A stretch of 40,956 nt of DNA from positions 1-40,956 of the forward strand of contig JABEUY010000012.1 of the NCBI GenBank assembly GCA_013044175.1. Reading direction: 5' to 3'. The notes beneath the pieces are model-generated. The model had not been told where the DNA came from and did no database searches. It saw nothing but the letters and a program-made list of their open reading frames with translations. This DNA is from Bacilli bacterium. GTDB lineage: Bacteria > Bacillota > Bacilli > Alicyclobacillales > SLC66. A program made the translations under genes and the position numbers. This document shows positions 8,182 to 15,621 of the stretch, one piece after another. The stretch's first letter is position 1. Every line of letters begins with the position of its first letter.

Positions 8182-9123
8182 ATGTATACCGAGAAATTTA
8201 CTGCGATGGGAACAACCATAACGATCAGTATCGCTACACAATCTCTGAATAAACTGGACGTCGACGCGATTCTTTCGATGGTAAAACGACAAATTGAGCT
8301 GTACGAAGCGATTTTTTCCCGATTTCGAGAGGACAGCGAGCTTAACCGTATCAACCAACATCCAGGAACATGGCAATCCGTATCGTCTTCGCTTGGTCAA
8401 GTGTTACGCCTCGCCAAAGAAGCGCATGCGTTTACCGGTGGCCTATTTAATCCTTGTATGGGATTAACCATGCAAGCGATCGGCTACGATCAATCCTTCG
8501 AACATCTCACTTTCACCAAAGAAGATGATGATCACAATACGAGGCATTCGATTAGGCGTAAAGTATTAGAACCTCAATACGACGGTGAAAATCGCTATCT
8601 ACTAGCCAGTGATGACCGCAGAGTTTATTTATTTCATGATTACCAAATCGATCTCGGAGGTATTGCAAAAGGATTTATCGTGGAGCAAGTCGCAAAACAA
8701 CTTCAACAACAAGGGTTACACCACTTTGTCATCAACGCTGGTGGCGATATGGTTTGCCAAGGTCTAGCCGATGGACAACCCTGGCAGATCGGAATCTCAG
8801 ATCCACAGGCACCGAACCAGTCCATCCTTACGCTAAACGTCGATTCGCATTGTGTTGCAACGAGCGGCTCTTACCGTCGAACATGGTCCCATCAAGGACA
8901 AACGGTGCATCATCTCATTGATCCAAAAAACGGTACATCTTCAACATCTGATATCGTCTCTTGCACAGTGATCGCAACTTCTTTAGTACAAGCTGAAGTT
9001 TTTGCCAAAAACGGCTTATTACTCGGCTCACATCGTGCACCATCTTGGCTAGCGCAACAAAAAATCGCTGGCTGGGTTCTGATTAACCAACAAGGGGAAG
9101 TGAATCATTCGTGGATAAATTAG
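8182..9123 (+). CDS. apbE: FAD:protein FMN transferase (ApbE)
   Basis: A 313-residue ApbE protein that moves FMN from FAD onto a Thr or Ser of a target protein. Signatures are AMGTTITISI at the N-terminus, EAIFSRFREDSELNRIN, GLFNPCMG, the flavin and metal site YQIDLGGIAKGF, FVINAGGDM, VATSGSYRR and HHLIDPKNG. There is no signal peptide or lipobox, unlike many exported Gram-positive ApbE proteins, so it may act inside the cell or its export is not obvious. It is sandwiched between the small SGAS-ending peptide and a cytochrome b with which it overlaps by 13 bases, pointing to one operon. Confidence 0.93.
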   Translation: MYTEKFTAMGTTITISIATQSLNKLDVDAILSMVKRQIELYEAIFSRFREDSELNRINQHPGTWQSVSSSLGQVLRLAKEAHAFTGGLFNPCMGLTMQAIGYDQSFEHLTFTKEDDDHNTRHSIRRKVLEPQYDGENRYLLASDDRRVYLFHDYQIDLGGIAKGFIVEQVAKQLQQQGLHHFVINAGGDMVCQGLADGQPWQIGISDPQAPNQSILTLNVDSHCVATSGSYRRTWSHQGQTVHHLIDPKNGTSSTSDIVSCTVIATSLVQAEVFAKNGLLLGSHRAPSWLAQQKIAGWVLINQQGEVNHSWIN

Positions 9124-9779
9124 AAGAAAATCAACGAAGCGCGTTACTGTTTACGGTTGTGTTTACCGTCATCATTCTTGTCGCCTCCGTCTGGATCACC
9201 CGTGTCATTTCTCCTTCAGTAACACAAGCTAACATGATGTATTGGCTGATCGATCGTTCGGCCGGTCTAATCAGTTATGAACTATTATCGTTAAGCATGA
9301 TTCTCGGTCTATCGATGAGCAGTGGACTTTGGGATCGCTTCGGTCGCCGAAACTTTGCCAAGCAACTTCACCATTTCAGCACGTTGCTAATCCTACCGTT
9401 TCTCGCCCTTCATCTCATCGGTCTACTTGGTGACGCGTCCATTCCTTTCACCATCGCGAACCTTCTGATTCCCGGTTCGGCAACGTACCAACCTTTCTTA
9501 ACCGCACTTGGCTCACTTTCTTTGTATGCGGTGATCGCCCTGATCGCATCGACGTATCTTCGTCAACGCATCGGGCAAAAAACGTGGCGAACGCTGCATT
9601 TCCTCGCCTTTCCGACGTTTCTTTTTGTGACGATTCATGGCTTATGGCTCGGCACGGATAGTCATTCTCTGATCGGGATTTTGCTTTATGTCGTCCCTCT
9701 TGCGATCATCGCTGGTCTTGTTATGGAGAGGATCGATCGCGCGAAAAGCAAACAAAAAGCCAAGACGACAGCTGCTTAA
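9111..9779 (+). CDS. Ferric reductase-like transmembrane cytochrome b
   Basis: A 222-residue integral membrane protein with about six hydrophobic segments. Two histidine pairs have the spacing of the ferric reductase/NOX heme domain: HFSTLLILPFLALH and HFLAFPTFLFVTIH, each H-x12-H, in neighbouring helices, which would hold two b hemes across the membrane. There is no FAD or NAD(P)H domain, so electrons must come from or go to a partner, plausibly a flavinylated protein. Start is GTG at 9111 inside the end of apbE, with AGGGGAAG about ten bases before. It could also be called a YedZ/MsrQ-like heme subunit, but no molybdenum partner gene is nearby. Confidence 0.82.
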   Translation: MDKLEENQRSALLFTVVFTVIILVASVWITRVISPSVTQANMMYWLIDRSAGLISYELLSLSMILGLSMSSGLWDRFGRRNFAKQLHHFSTLLILPFLALHLIGLLGDASIPFTIANLLIPGSATYQPFLTALGSLSLYAVIALIASTYLRQRIGQKTWRTLHFLAFPTFLFVTIHGLWLGTDSHSLIGILLYVVPLAIIAGLVMERIDRAKSKQKAKTTAA

Positions 9780-9800
9780 TCGCTGTGGTCTTGGCTTTTT
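9754..9800. terminator. Bidirectional terminator
   Basis: AAAAAGCCAAGAC (9754-9766) pairs with GTCTTGGCTTTTT (9788-9800), with an inner CAGC/GCTG pair. It overlaps the end of the cytochrome gene and serves the converging TauE gene. Confidence 0.9.
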
Positions 9801-9806
9801 CCTATC

Positions 9807-10601
9807 CTACTTGATCCAACCATAAGCTAGCGCATTTTGAACCATCATGTAGATCGCAACAAGAATGATCACCCCGGCAAAAAGATACTGTAAGGTGCGA
9901 CGACTTTTGCCTAACACCGTACTTACTTTCGTTCCTAGAAATCCACCGAGCACGCCACCTACGATATAAAGCAATACGATAAACCAGTCCACAAGGCCTG
10001 AAGCGGCGTAGGATACGGATGTGGATAGACCAAAGACACCGACAGAAAACAACGACGTGCCAATGGCGTCCGTCATCGCCATACCGGTCGCAAACATCAA
10101 CCCTGGCACGATCAAAAAGCCTCCGCCAATCCCAAAGAAACCCGAAAGAATCCCTGTCCCCAAGCCCACTGGACTGACTTTACGAAAACGCAAGGTCATG
10201 CGCTGCGGCGATTGATCTTGGTTTCGCGTCGGTTTTATCATCAGCACCGCAATGACGATCATGACGATCGCAAACAAAAACAACAACGCTTTGCCATCCA
10301 TCATTTTCCCTAAATACGAGCCGACCAATGTGCCAACCACACCAGGAACGGCAAAGGCCACCGCGGCGAGCCACTTAACATGGCCAGCTCGCCAGTGGGG
10401 AAAAAGATTGATGAACGCATTGATCGCCACCGCAAACGCGGTCGTACCAATTACAAGATGTGCATCCTTGATACCGACGACATACAGCAATAACGGAACA
10501 GCGAGAATAGACCCACCGCCACCGATCAACCCGAGTGCAAAACCGACAATACCACCAGACACCACGGATAAAACGATTTGTTCAATCGTAAGATGCATCA
10601 T
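9807..10601 (-). CDS. TauE/SafE-family membrane permease (sulfite/organosulfonate exporter type)
   Basis: A 264-residue protein with about eight membrane segments arranged as two similar halves, each opening with a glycine-rich loop: GFALGLIGGGGSILAVPLLL and GTGILSGFFGIGGGFLIVPGL. The family exports or imports small sulfur anions such as sulfite, sulfoacetate or thiosulfate. Start is ATG at 10601 after a perfect AAGGAGGTGA; a second ATG follows directly. The promoter carries a TACC-N6-GGTA-type palindrome of the CsoR/CstR class, which suggests induction by reactive sulfur or copper. Substrate is not shown by the sequence. Confidence 0.88.
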   Translation of the reverse strand: MMHLTIEQIVLSVVSGGIVGFALGLIGGGGSILAVPLLLYVVGIKDAHLVIGTTAFAVAINAFINLFPHWRAGHVKWLAAVAFAVPGVVGTLVGSYLGKMMDGKALLFLFAIVMIVIAVLMIKPTRNQDQSPQRMTLRFRKVSPVGLGTGILSGFFGIGGGFLIVPGLMFATGMAMTDAIGTSLFSVGVFGLSTSVSYAASGLVDWFIVLLYIVGGVLGGFLGTKVSTVLGKSRRTLQYLFAGVIILVAIYMMVQNALAYGWIK

Positions 10602-10649
10602 CGTTTCCCCTCACCTCCTTATGACAAAGAGTATGCCCATCACCGTTCG

Positions 10650-10669
10650 ATATACCTTATGGGGTATAT
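10650..10669. promoter_or_regulatory. CsoR/CstR-like operator
   Basis: ATATACC (10650-10656), six bases including extra Gs, GGTATAT (10663-10669). On the minus strand it reads TACCCCATAAGGTA. It directly follows the -10 box of the TauE promoter. Assignment to the CsoR/CstR/FrmR family is inferred from motif form. Confidence 0.55.
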
Positions 10670-10697
10670 TATAGAGAGTGGGTGACCATACTGTCAA
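10668..10697 (-). promoter_or_regulatory. Promoter of the TauE-family gene
   Basis: On the minus strand TTGACA (10692-10697), 18 bases, TATAAT (10668-10673): both boxes match consensus. Such a strong promoter with an overlapping operator suggests repression as the control. Confidence 0.85.
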
Positions 10698-10866
10698 ACG
10701 TCTTTATCTGTCGTTGCTTAAGCGTCTTCGTTGAGTCCGTATACTTGGTGTAAATTCAGAGGACGCACTAGGTTACCTACCATAAAGCGTCATCTCGATT
10801 CTATGGTGTAGAATTGCTGTGACAAGTCGCCTTCGATGCCATACTATGGATAGGAAGAAAGAAGAA
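10698..10866. other. Intergenic region without a recognised gene
   Basis: Only a weak inverted repeat ACCATA (10779-10784)/TATGGT (10802-10807) is visible. Neither strand has a reading frame with a ribosome site. It separates the TauE promoter from the esterase terminator. Confidence 0.5.
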
Positions 10867-10900
10867 GGGCGAGCGTTTCAAAGCATGATTAGCCTCGCCC
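10867..10900 (-). terminator. Terminator of the esterase gene
   Basis: GGGCGAG (10867-10873) and CTCGCCC (10894-10900) pair; on the minus strand a T/C-rich stretch (TTCTTCTTTCTTCC) follows the hairpin just past the esterase stop. Confidence 0.65.
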
Positions 10901-10912
10901 CTACTATCTAAT

Positions 10913-12016
10913 TTACAAACTAAGGAGGGCTCGGCTAATTTCTTCACAAAGGTCTTTGGCTTGCGATAGTGCGCCTAGTTTGTCAAAAAAAGCGTGCGTA
11001 CTACCCTTATATCGAAGTGCCCTCACCGAAACGCCAGCTTGCGCCAGTTTTTGCGCATAAAATTCGCCTTGTAGCCGTAACCCATCAAATTCTGCTGTGA
11101 CGATGAGTGCTTTTGGCAATCCTGACGCATCCGCTAGGATCGGACTAGCATAAGGACTGTTCGCCATCGTTTGATCAGGAAAATACAAATCATGCATACC
11201 AGTTTGTTCTATTTCATCATTAGGGCGAGGTCGTCCAAGTGACAGCATCGGTTCGATGATCGCCTCTTCTTCTTTTGCCATCGTATAGGAAGCCAGATCC
11301 CACTGATACCCGTTCACCGATTCACCCGATAACTGTACGACCGGATAAATCAACATTTGCATGGCGATTTGATGACGTTTCTCATCGCGATCCTTGATCG
11401 ATACGGCAGCAGCGAGATTGCCGCCTGCACTGTCACCAGCTACCGCGATTTTCTTTGGATCGATACCATATTGTTTTGCATTTTTCGCGATATGATGGAC
11501 GACATAGTAGGCATCATCAAAACCTTCGGGAAAAGGATGCTCTGGTGCGAGCGAATAATCGATATTAAAGACGACCGCATCGGCCAATTCAGCGATCAGT
11601 TTACACGGATTTTCTAACGTGTACACAGAACCTCCGATAAACCCGCCACCATGAAAATAGATAAGACAAGGAGCATCGCCTTGCCGTGCAGTCTTACGTG
11701 GAAAGTAATGCCATAATCCGATGACACGATCTTCGAGATAAACTTCCTCAAATTTCGTATGAATTTCGATCGTATTGAGATTGCGATTAGGAAAACCCAT
11801 GCTATCGCGAACCAGTTGAAGTTGTTCTACTGGTGTCAACGTTGCGTTCATACTTGTAGGCTCGGCTCGATATGCTTCAACGATTTTCATTTCACAAGGA
11901 TCCAGATAGCCGGGCCGAGGCTCTTTGGGATTGATCTTCAGGGTAACTAGCTCATTTACGGTTTGCTCAAGTAACGCAACATCTACATCGATCGTTTCTA
12001 CTGAAAATGACTTCAC
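10913..12016 (-). CDS. Alpha/beta hydrolase, hormone-sensitive lipase family (esterase)
   Basis: A 367-residue alpha/beta hydrolase. The oxyanion hole motif YFHGGGFIGG, nucleophile elbow GDSAGGNLAAA, catalytic aspartate in VTAEFDGLR and histidine in GSTHAFF are in the order expected for family IV (HSL) carboxylesterases, with the cap-forming N-terminal region longer than usual (about 130 residues before HGGG). It should act on short or medium acyl esters in the cytoplasm. The start chosen is GTG at 12016, nine bases after GAGGAG; a longer frame to 12109 lacks such a site. It is divergent from the DUF2239 gene. Confidence 0.9.
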   Translation of the reverse strand: MKSFSVETIDVDVALLEQTVNELVTLKINPKEPRPGYLDPCEMKIVEAYRAEPTSMNATLTPVEQLQLVRDSMGFPNRNLNTIEIHTKFEEVYLEDRVIGLWHYFPRKTARQGDAPCLIYFHGGGFIGGSVYTLENPCKLIAELADAVVFNIDYSLAPEHPFPEGFDDAYYVVHHIAKNAKQYGIDPKKIAVAGDSAGGNLAAAVSIKDRDEKRHQIAMQMLIYPVVQLSGESVNGYQWDLASYTMAKEEEAIIEPMLSLGRPRPNDEIEQTGMHDLYFPDQTMANSPYASPILADASGLPKALIVTAEFDGLRLQGEFYAQKLAQAGVSVRALRYKGSTHAFFDKLGALSQAKDLCEEISRALLSL

Positions 12017-12137
12017 AAAACAACACTCCTCGTACGCTATCTTCATGCACAATAACTGCGACTCCCATTGATTGTAGCAAGCGTGTGTTACCTTGCACAA
12101 CAATCGCATATCAAATTTATAATTTTATACGGATAAT

Positions 12138-12166
12138 ATTGATTTATATTTTTACCCTGGTATAAT
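12138..12166 (+). promoter_or_regulatory. Promoter of the DUF2239 gene
   Basis: TTGATT (12139-12144), 16 bases, TGG then TATAAT (12161-12166), an extended -10 element. Confidence 0.7.
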
Positions 12167-12198
12167 TGCTTTGAAGCTACCTTTAAGGAGATGATCTT

Positions 12199-12801
12199 AT
12201 GCATCTGGATACTTCGCCAACGACTTGCACTGTCTTTCTTGGCGTCAAAAAAATGGCACATGGCTCAATCGAAGAAGTGATACCATGGCTTAAGCAGTCA
12301 TACGCTGACGAGGCTCTTACTACCTTTCTTCTATTTGACGATGCGACCGGTAAAACGTTTGATGTTGATTTTCGCGGTACGATCGATGAGGTCCTTGCAC
12401 GTTTTTTCAAAAAAACAGGAATCGATCCATCACAAGAGGAAAGCCCGCTTTCAACAAAGCGAGTCGGTCGTCCAAAACTCGGTGTTGTCTCTGGGGAAGT
12501 CACGCTTTTACCACGACATTGGGAATGGCTAAAGCGCCAACCTGGCGGGGCTTCCGTCACGTTACGCAAACTAGTCGAAGACGCCCGTCGTACAGATACA
12601 CAACACAGTCACGTTCGAATTGCACAAGAAGCCACTTACCATGTCATGACAACGTTAGCTGGAGATTTTCCTAACTACGAAGAAGCATTGCGGTCCCTGT
12701 ACGCAAAAGATGACGTTCGTTTCGATCAGCTTCTCGCCTCGTTTGAACCGGATGTGCGCGACTATATCAAAGCATTAGCGACACCCGTTTTTCAGAAATA
12801 A
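12199..12801 (+). CDS. DUF2239 family protein
   Basis: A 200-residue soluble protein. The layout fits DUF2239: an N-terminal region (GVKKMAHGSIEEVIPWLKQ, LLFDDATGKTFDVDFRGT), a basic linker with VGRPKLGVVSGEVTLLPRHWEWLKRQPGGAS, then a helical C-terminal part with LRKLVEDAR. The middle GEVTLLPRHWEWL and a helix-rich end suggest a binding protein, but the function of the family is unknown. Start ATG at 12199 has AAGGAG eight bases before it, and the gene has its own extended -10 promoter. It stands alone, divergent from the esterase. Confidence 0.8.
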   Translation: MHLDTSPTTCTVFLGVKKMAHGSIEEVIPWLKQSYADEALTTFLLFDDATGKTFDVDFRGTIDEVLARFFKKTGIDPSQEESPLSTKRVGRPKLGVVSGEVTLLPRHWEWLKRQPGGASVTLRKLVEDARRTDTQHSHVRIAQEATYHVMTTLAGDFPNYEEALRSLYAKDDVRFDQLLASFEPDVRDYIKALATPVFQK

Positions 12802-12806
12802 AAATG

Positions 12807-12841
12807 CGCAACGGAATCCTTTCTAAAAAGGCTCCGTTGCG
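12807..12841. terminator. Terminator hairpin between converging genes
   Basis: CGCAACGGA (12807-12815) pairs with TCCGTTGCG (12833-12841), with an inner CCTTT/AAAGG. The T-rich tail is on the minus-strand side, so it chiefly ends the FrnE-like gene; it may also serve the DUF2239 gene. Confidence 0.75.
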
Positions 12842-12869
12842 TTATACCTACGCAGCATCCAATCCTATC

Positions 12870-13601
12870 TTATTGCGTTTCTTTCACCGCACACACACCA
12901 TCGGCACAGCCATCTTCTTTTGCGTCTGCTGACGAAGGCTTCGGTTTAAGCACCGTCAAAGGTTGATGCGTTTCTTTCCACATCGAGTCAAGCGCTTCTA
13001 AAAACGTCCCGGCAGGTTGCGCGCCAGAAATGCCATATTTGCGATCGATCACAAAAAATGGCACACCTGAAATGCCTAGTTCACTGGCAACACGTTCATC
13101 CTCACGAACGGCAGAGGCGTAATCATCCTTCGCTAAAACGGCTTCAACGTCCTCATGCGATAATCCGATCGATGCTGCCAATTCAAGCAATGTAGCGCGA
13201 TCACCAAGATGACGCGAATCGGTAAAGTAGGCTTGAAACAGCGTTTTGGTCATCTCATCCATCTTGCCATTTTGCGTCGCATACTGAGCAAGTCGATGCG
13301 CATCAAACGTGTTGGTGAGAATCATCGAATCCATCGCAAACGTCAAACCTGCTTCTTTCGCCATTTCGACGATGTTATGATTTAACGCCATGGCACGATC
13401 ACGCGTCATGCCATATTTTTTCGCCATCAGCGTATGAATATCTTCCTCAATCGTAAGTGGCGCTTGTGGATCAAGTTCAAAACTTCGATACACGACGTCA
13501 ACTTCATCACGATGTTCAAATTGGGCTAGCGCCGTTTCAAAGTGTACTTTTCCGATATAGCAAAAGGGGCAAGCAAAATCCGACCAAATCTCGACTTTCA
13601 T
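12870..13601 (-). CDS. DsbA-family FrnE-like thiol oxidoreductase
   Basis: A 243-residue cytoplasmic thioredoxin-fold protein: KVEIWSDFACPFCYIGK holds the CPFC redox pair, a helical insertion follows, and GISGVPFFVID carries the cis-proline loop. The C-terminus has a second cysteine pair, CADGVC (C-x4-C), as in Deinococcus FrnE, which is linked to disulfide repair under oxidative stress. No signal peptide. Start is ATG at 13601 with AAAGGAG eight bases before; the seven-codon longer frame lacks a site. A perfect 19-base palindrome covers the likely -10 region upstream, pointing to a dedicated repressor. Confidence 0.9.
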   Translation of the reverse strand: MKVEIWSDFACPFCYIGKVHFETALAQFEHRDEVDVVYRSFELDPQAPLTIEEDIHTLMAKKYGMTRDRAMALNHNIVEMAKEAGLTFAMDSMILTNTFDAHRLAQYATQNGKMDEMTKTLFQAYFTDSRHLGDRATLLELAASIGLSHEDVEAVLAKDDYASAVREDERVASELGISGVPFFVIDRKYGISGAQPAGTFLEALDSMWKETHQPLTVLKPKPSSADAKEDGCADGVCAVKETQ

Positions 13602-13643
13602 CGTCACAACTCCTTTACCCAAGCCGAGTCATTCCTTCGACTC

Positions 13644-13662
13644 ACCTTTATACTATAAAGGT
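13644..13662. promoter_or_regulatory. Palindromic operator candidate upstream of the FrnE-like gene
   Basis: ACCTTTATA (13644-13652), one base, TATAAAGGT (13654-13662): perfect 9-base arms. On the minus strand TTGAAA lies 17-19 bases upstream of the TATA-like centre, so the palindrome covers the -10 box. Regulator unknown. Confidence 0.55.
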
Positions 13663-13689
13663 AGTTACTTGTCTTTTTCAATAGAAAAC

Positions 13690-14712
13690 TCACGATTTTA
13701 CCTTCACAAACGTGTGCGTAGCGGCCGATTCCATCATGGCAAGCACGACCGCCAATGATTTTTGCCCTTCTTCACCAGGAATCGAAGGCGTCCTACCTGC
13801 TTGGATGCTGTCGATAAATTCATCGATCACACCACTGGCCACTTGTTTTTCATTGGTCGACACCGCTCCGACTTGGTACTGTTCGACGGAACCGTCCTGC
13901 AGATGAACGATCACTTGATATGTCGGATCATCGGCAAGACGCATAACGCCATGCTCACAGTACAGTACCGTACTGTTATCCTCTTTCTTATAGGACCAAC
14001 TGGCCGTTAGCGTACCGACCGCGCCTTTGGCCGTTTTGACAAGACATACCGCATTGTCATCGATCGTCGTATCTTCTTTCGCCAAGGTCTCGACGAAAGC
14101 ACCGACTTCTACGATCTCATCATCGAGCAGATAGCGCATCAGATCGGTTTTATGCACGCCAAGGTCACCCATCGCGCCAAGAACAGCTTGCTCTTTTTCA
14201 AAAAACCAACTGTTGCGTCCATCGATACTCCAACCTTCTGGACCACGATGACCAAACGCCGTACGAAACGAAATCACTTTACCCAGATAACCGCGCGCTA
14301 AAATCTCTTTAGCTTTTTGATGCGGTGCCATGAAGCGCTGATTGTGCCCAATCATCAAAAGGACGTTGTTTTCTTTGGCCGCCGCAATCATCGCAAAAGC
14401 TTCCTCATCGGTCGTCGCCATCGGCTTCTCACAAAGCACATGGGCTCCAGCCTTCGCCGCCGCGATCGTCACTTTCGCATGCAAGTAATTGGGCAGACAG
14501 ACGCTGACCACATCCGGTTTTTCTTCTTGTAACATTACTTCATAATCGGTGTACGCTTTCGCTTGATACTTGCTGGCATAACCATCTGCGCGTTCCTTTA
14601 CAAGATCACAAAAAGCGATCAATTCCACATCTTCTCTTGCAGCGTACTCCGGAATATGACGATATTTGGCGATCGATCCACAACCGATCACAGCGACTTT
14701 TATTTTTGACAT
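13690..14712 (-). CDS. Gfo/Idh/MocA-family NAD(P)-dependent sugar dehydrogenase
   Basis: A 340-residue oxidoreductase. The N-terminal Rossmann fold begins KIKVAVIGCGSIAKYRHIPEY, followed by VSVCLPNYLHAKV and the family signature HVLCEKPMATT with the catalytic lysine. The C-terminal domain has GHNQRFMAPHQKAKE, and GDLGVHKTDLMRYLL with the active-site His/Asp region. The family oxidises cyclic polyols or sugars such as inositol or glucosides; the exact substrate is not visible. Start is ATG at 14712, eight bases after AGGAGG. It is the second gene after the isomerase-like gene (28 bases), and the pair probably forms one catabolic step series. Confidence 0.9.
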   Translation of the reverse strand: MSKIKVAVIGCGSIAKYRHIPEYAAREDVELIAFCDLVKERADGYASKYQAKAYTDYEVMLQEEKPDVVSVCLPNYLHAKVTIAAAKAGAHVLCEKPMATTDEEAFAMIAAAKENNVLLMIGHNQRFMAPHQKAKEILARGYLGKVISFRTAFGHRGPEGWSIDGRNSWFFEKEQAVLGAMGDLGVHKTDLMRYLLDDEIVEVGAFVETLAKEDTTIDDNAVCLVKTAKGAVGTLTASWSYKKEDNSTVLYCEHGVMRLADDPTYQVIVHLQDGSVEQYQVGAVSTNEKQVASGVIDEFIDSIQAGRTPSIPGEEGQKSLAVVLAMMESAATHTFVKVKS

Positions 14713-14740
14713 GGATGTATCCTCCTCATGATGAAAAAAC

Positions 14741-15490
14741 TCAAACAAAACCTTTAGACGCAAGATATGCATAACTGCGCGTGATACTTTCGATCGGATC
14801 ATCTTTACACACATCTTGTTCGACAAAAAACCATTTCACACCAGCACGAAGACCCGCCTGGATCGCTTCATCAATCGGAATTTGCCCTGTCCCAACAGGA
14901 GCAAAGGCTCGTTCTGCTGTGTCTTCCATGTCTTTGACATGCATCAGAGGCACTCTTCCTTGATATTGCTCAATATAAGGCAATAAGGGAACGCCCGCAT
15001 ACGTCACCCAATACATATCGAGTTCTAAAGAAAGAAGCGACGCGTCTTGGCGCGCCAAAATCACATCAAGCGCATAGCGATCATCGATTTTGTCGAATTC
15101 AAAGTCATGGTGATGATAACAAAGTGTCAAGCCATGATCTCGACAAGTAGCACCGATCACTTCAAGTTGTTGCCCGAGTTCGGCATAATGGTGACGCGCA
15201 TCTGGCTCAAGCCAAGGACAGACGATATACGTACACCCAAGTTCAAGATGCTCTTCGATCACACGATCGAGATCATGCAATAAGCGATTGATCGGCACGT
15301 GACTCGAAATCGGTTTGAGATCAATTTCTCGCAAAAGTTGCTTGATGGTTTCCACGGATTCGTTACCAAACCCAGCAAACTCGACGCCTGCGTAACCAAT
15401 CTCTTTGACTTTACGCAACGTCCCCAAGAAATCGCTTTCCATTTCACTACGCAACGTATACAATTGCAGACCTAGCGAAAGCTTCGTCAC
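14741..15490 (-). CDS. Sugar phosphate isomerase/epimerase family protein (TIM barrel)
   Basis: A 249-residue xylose-isomerase-like TIM barrel (AP endonuclease family 2 superfamily). It opens with LGLQLYTLRSEM and GYAGVEFAGF; likely metal ligands lie in CYHHHDFEF, LSLELDMYWVTYAG, LMHVKDM and FFVEQD. Relatives include inosose dehydratase IolE and 3-keto-glucoside epimerases, and with the next gene being a Gfo/Idh/MocA dehydrogenase a route for cyclitols or glycosides is likely. Start is GTG at 15490 with GAGG seven bases before. An AraC regulator is divergent and probably controls the pair. Confidence 0.88.
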   Translation of the reverse strand: MTKLSLGLQLYTLRSEMESDFLGTLRKVKEIGYAGVEFAGFGNESVETIKQLLREIDLKPISSHVPINRLLHDLDRVIEEHLELGCTYIVCPWLEPDARHHYAELGQQLEVIGATCRDHGLTLCYHHHDFEFDKIDDRYALDVILARQDASLLSLELDMYWVTYAGVPLLPYIEQYQGRVPLMHVKDMEDTAERAFAPVGTGQIPIDEAIQAGLRAGVKWFFVEQDVCKDDPIESITRSYAYLASKGFV

Positions 15491-15569
15491 ACGATCACCT
15501 CAAAAATTTTCATAAAACGATTTTATTCTAGTGTAAAACGAATAGGGTGCGCTAGAATATAGCGTAAGT

Positions 15570-15584
15570 CGTCATGACATGACG
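15570..15584. promoter_or_regulatory. Inverted repeat in the divergent control region
   Basis: CGTCAT (15570-15575), GAC, ATGACG (15579-15584), between the isomerase gene and the AraC gene. It could be a regulator site; short arms make this uncertain. Confidence 0.35.
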
Positions 15585-15621
15585 GATCTTGCTAACTTTA
15601 ATTGTAATTGAGGTGCACACC

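Noticed and set aside
9111-9779. Cytochrome gene as YedZ/MsrQ partner of a molybdenum sulfoxide reductase
   Set aside because: No MsrP/YedY gene nearby; adjacency to ApbE fits a flavin-linked role better.
10698-10866. Possible small RNA or gene remnant between the TauE promoter and the esterase terminator
   Set aside because: Only a short imperfect repeat, no promoter-terminator pair and no reading frame with a ribosome site.
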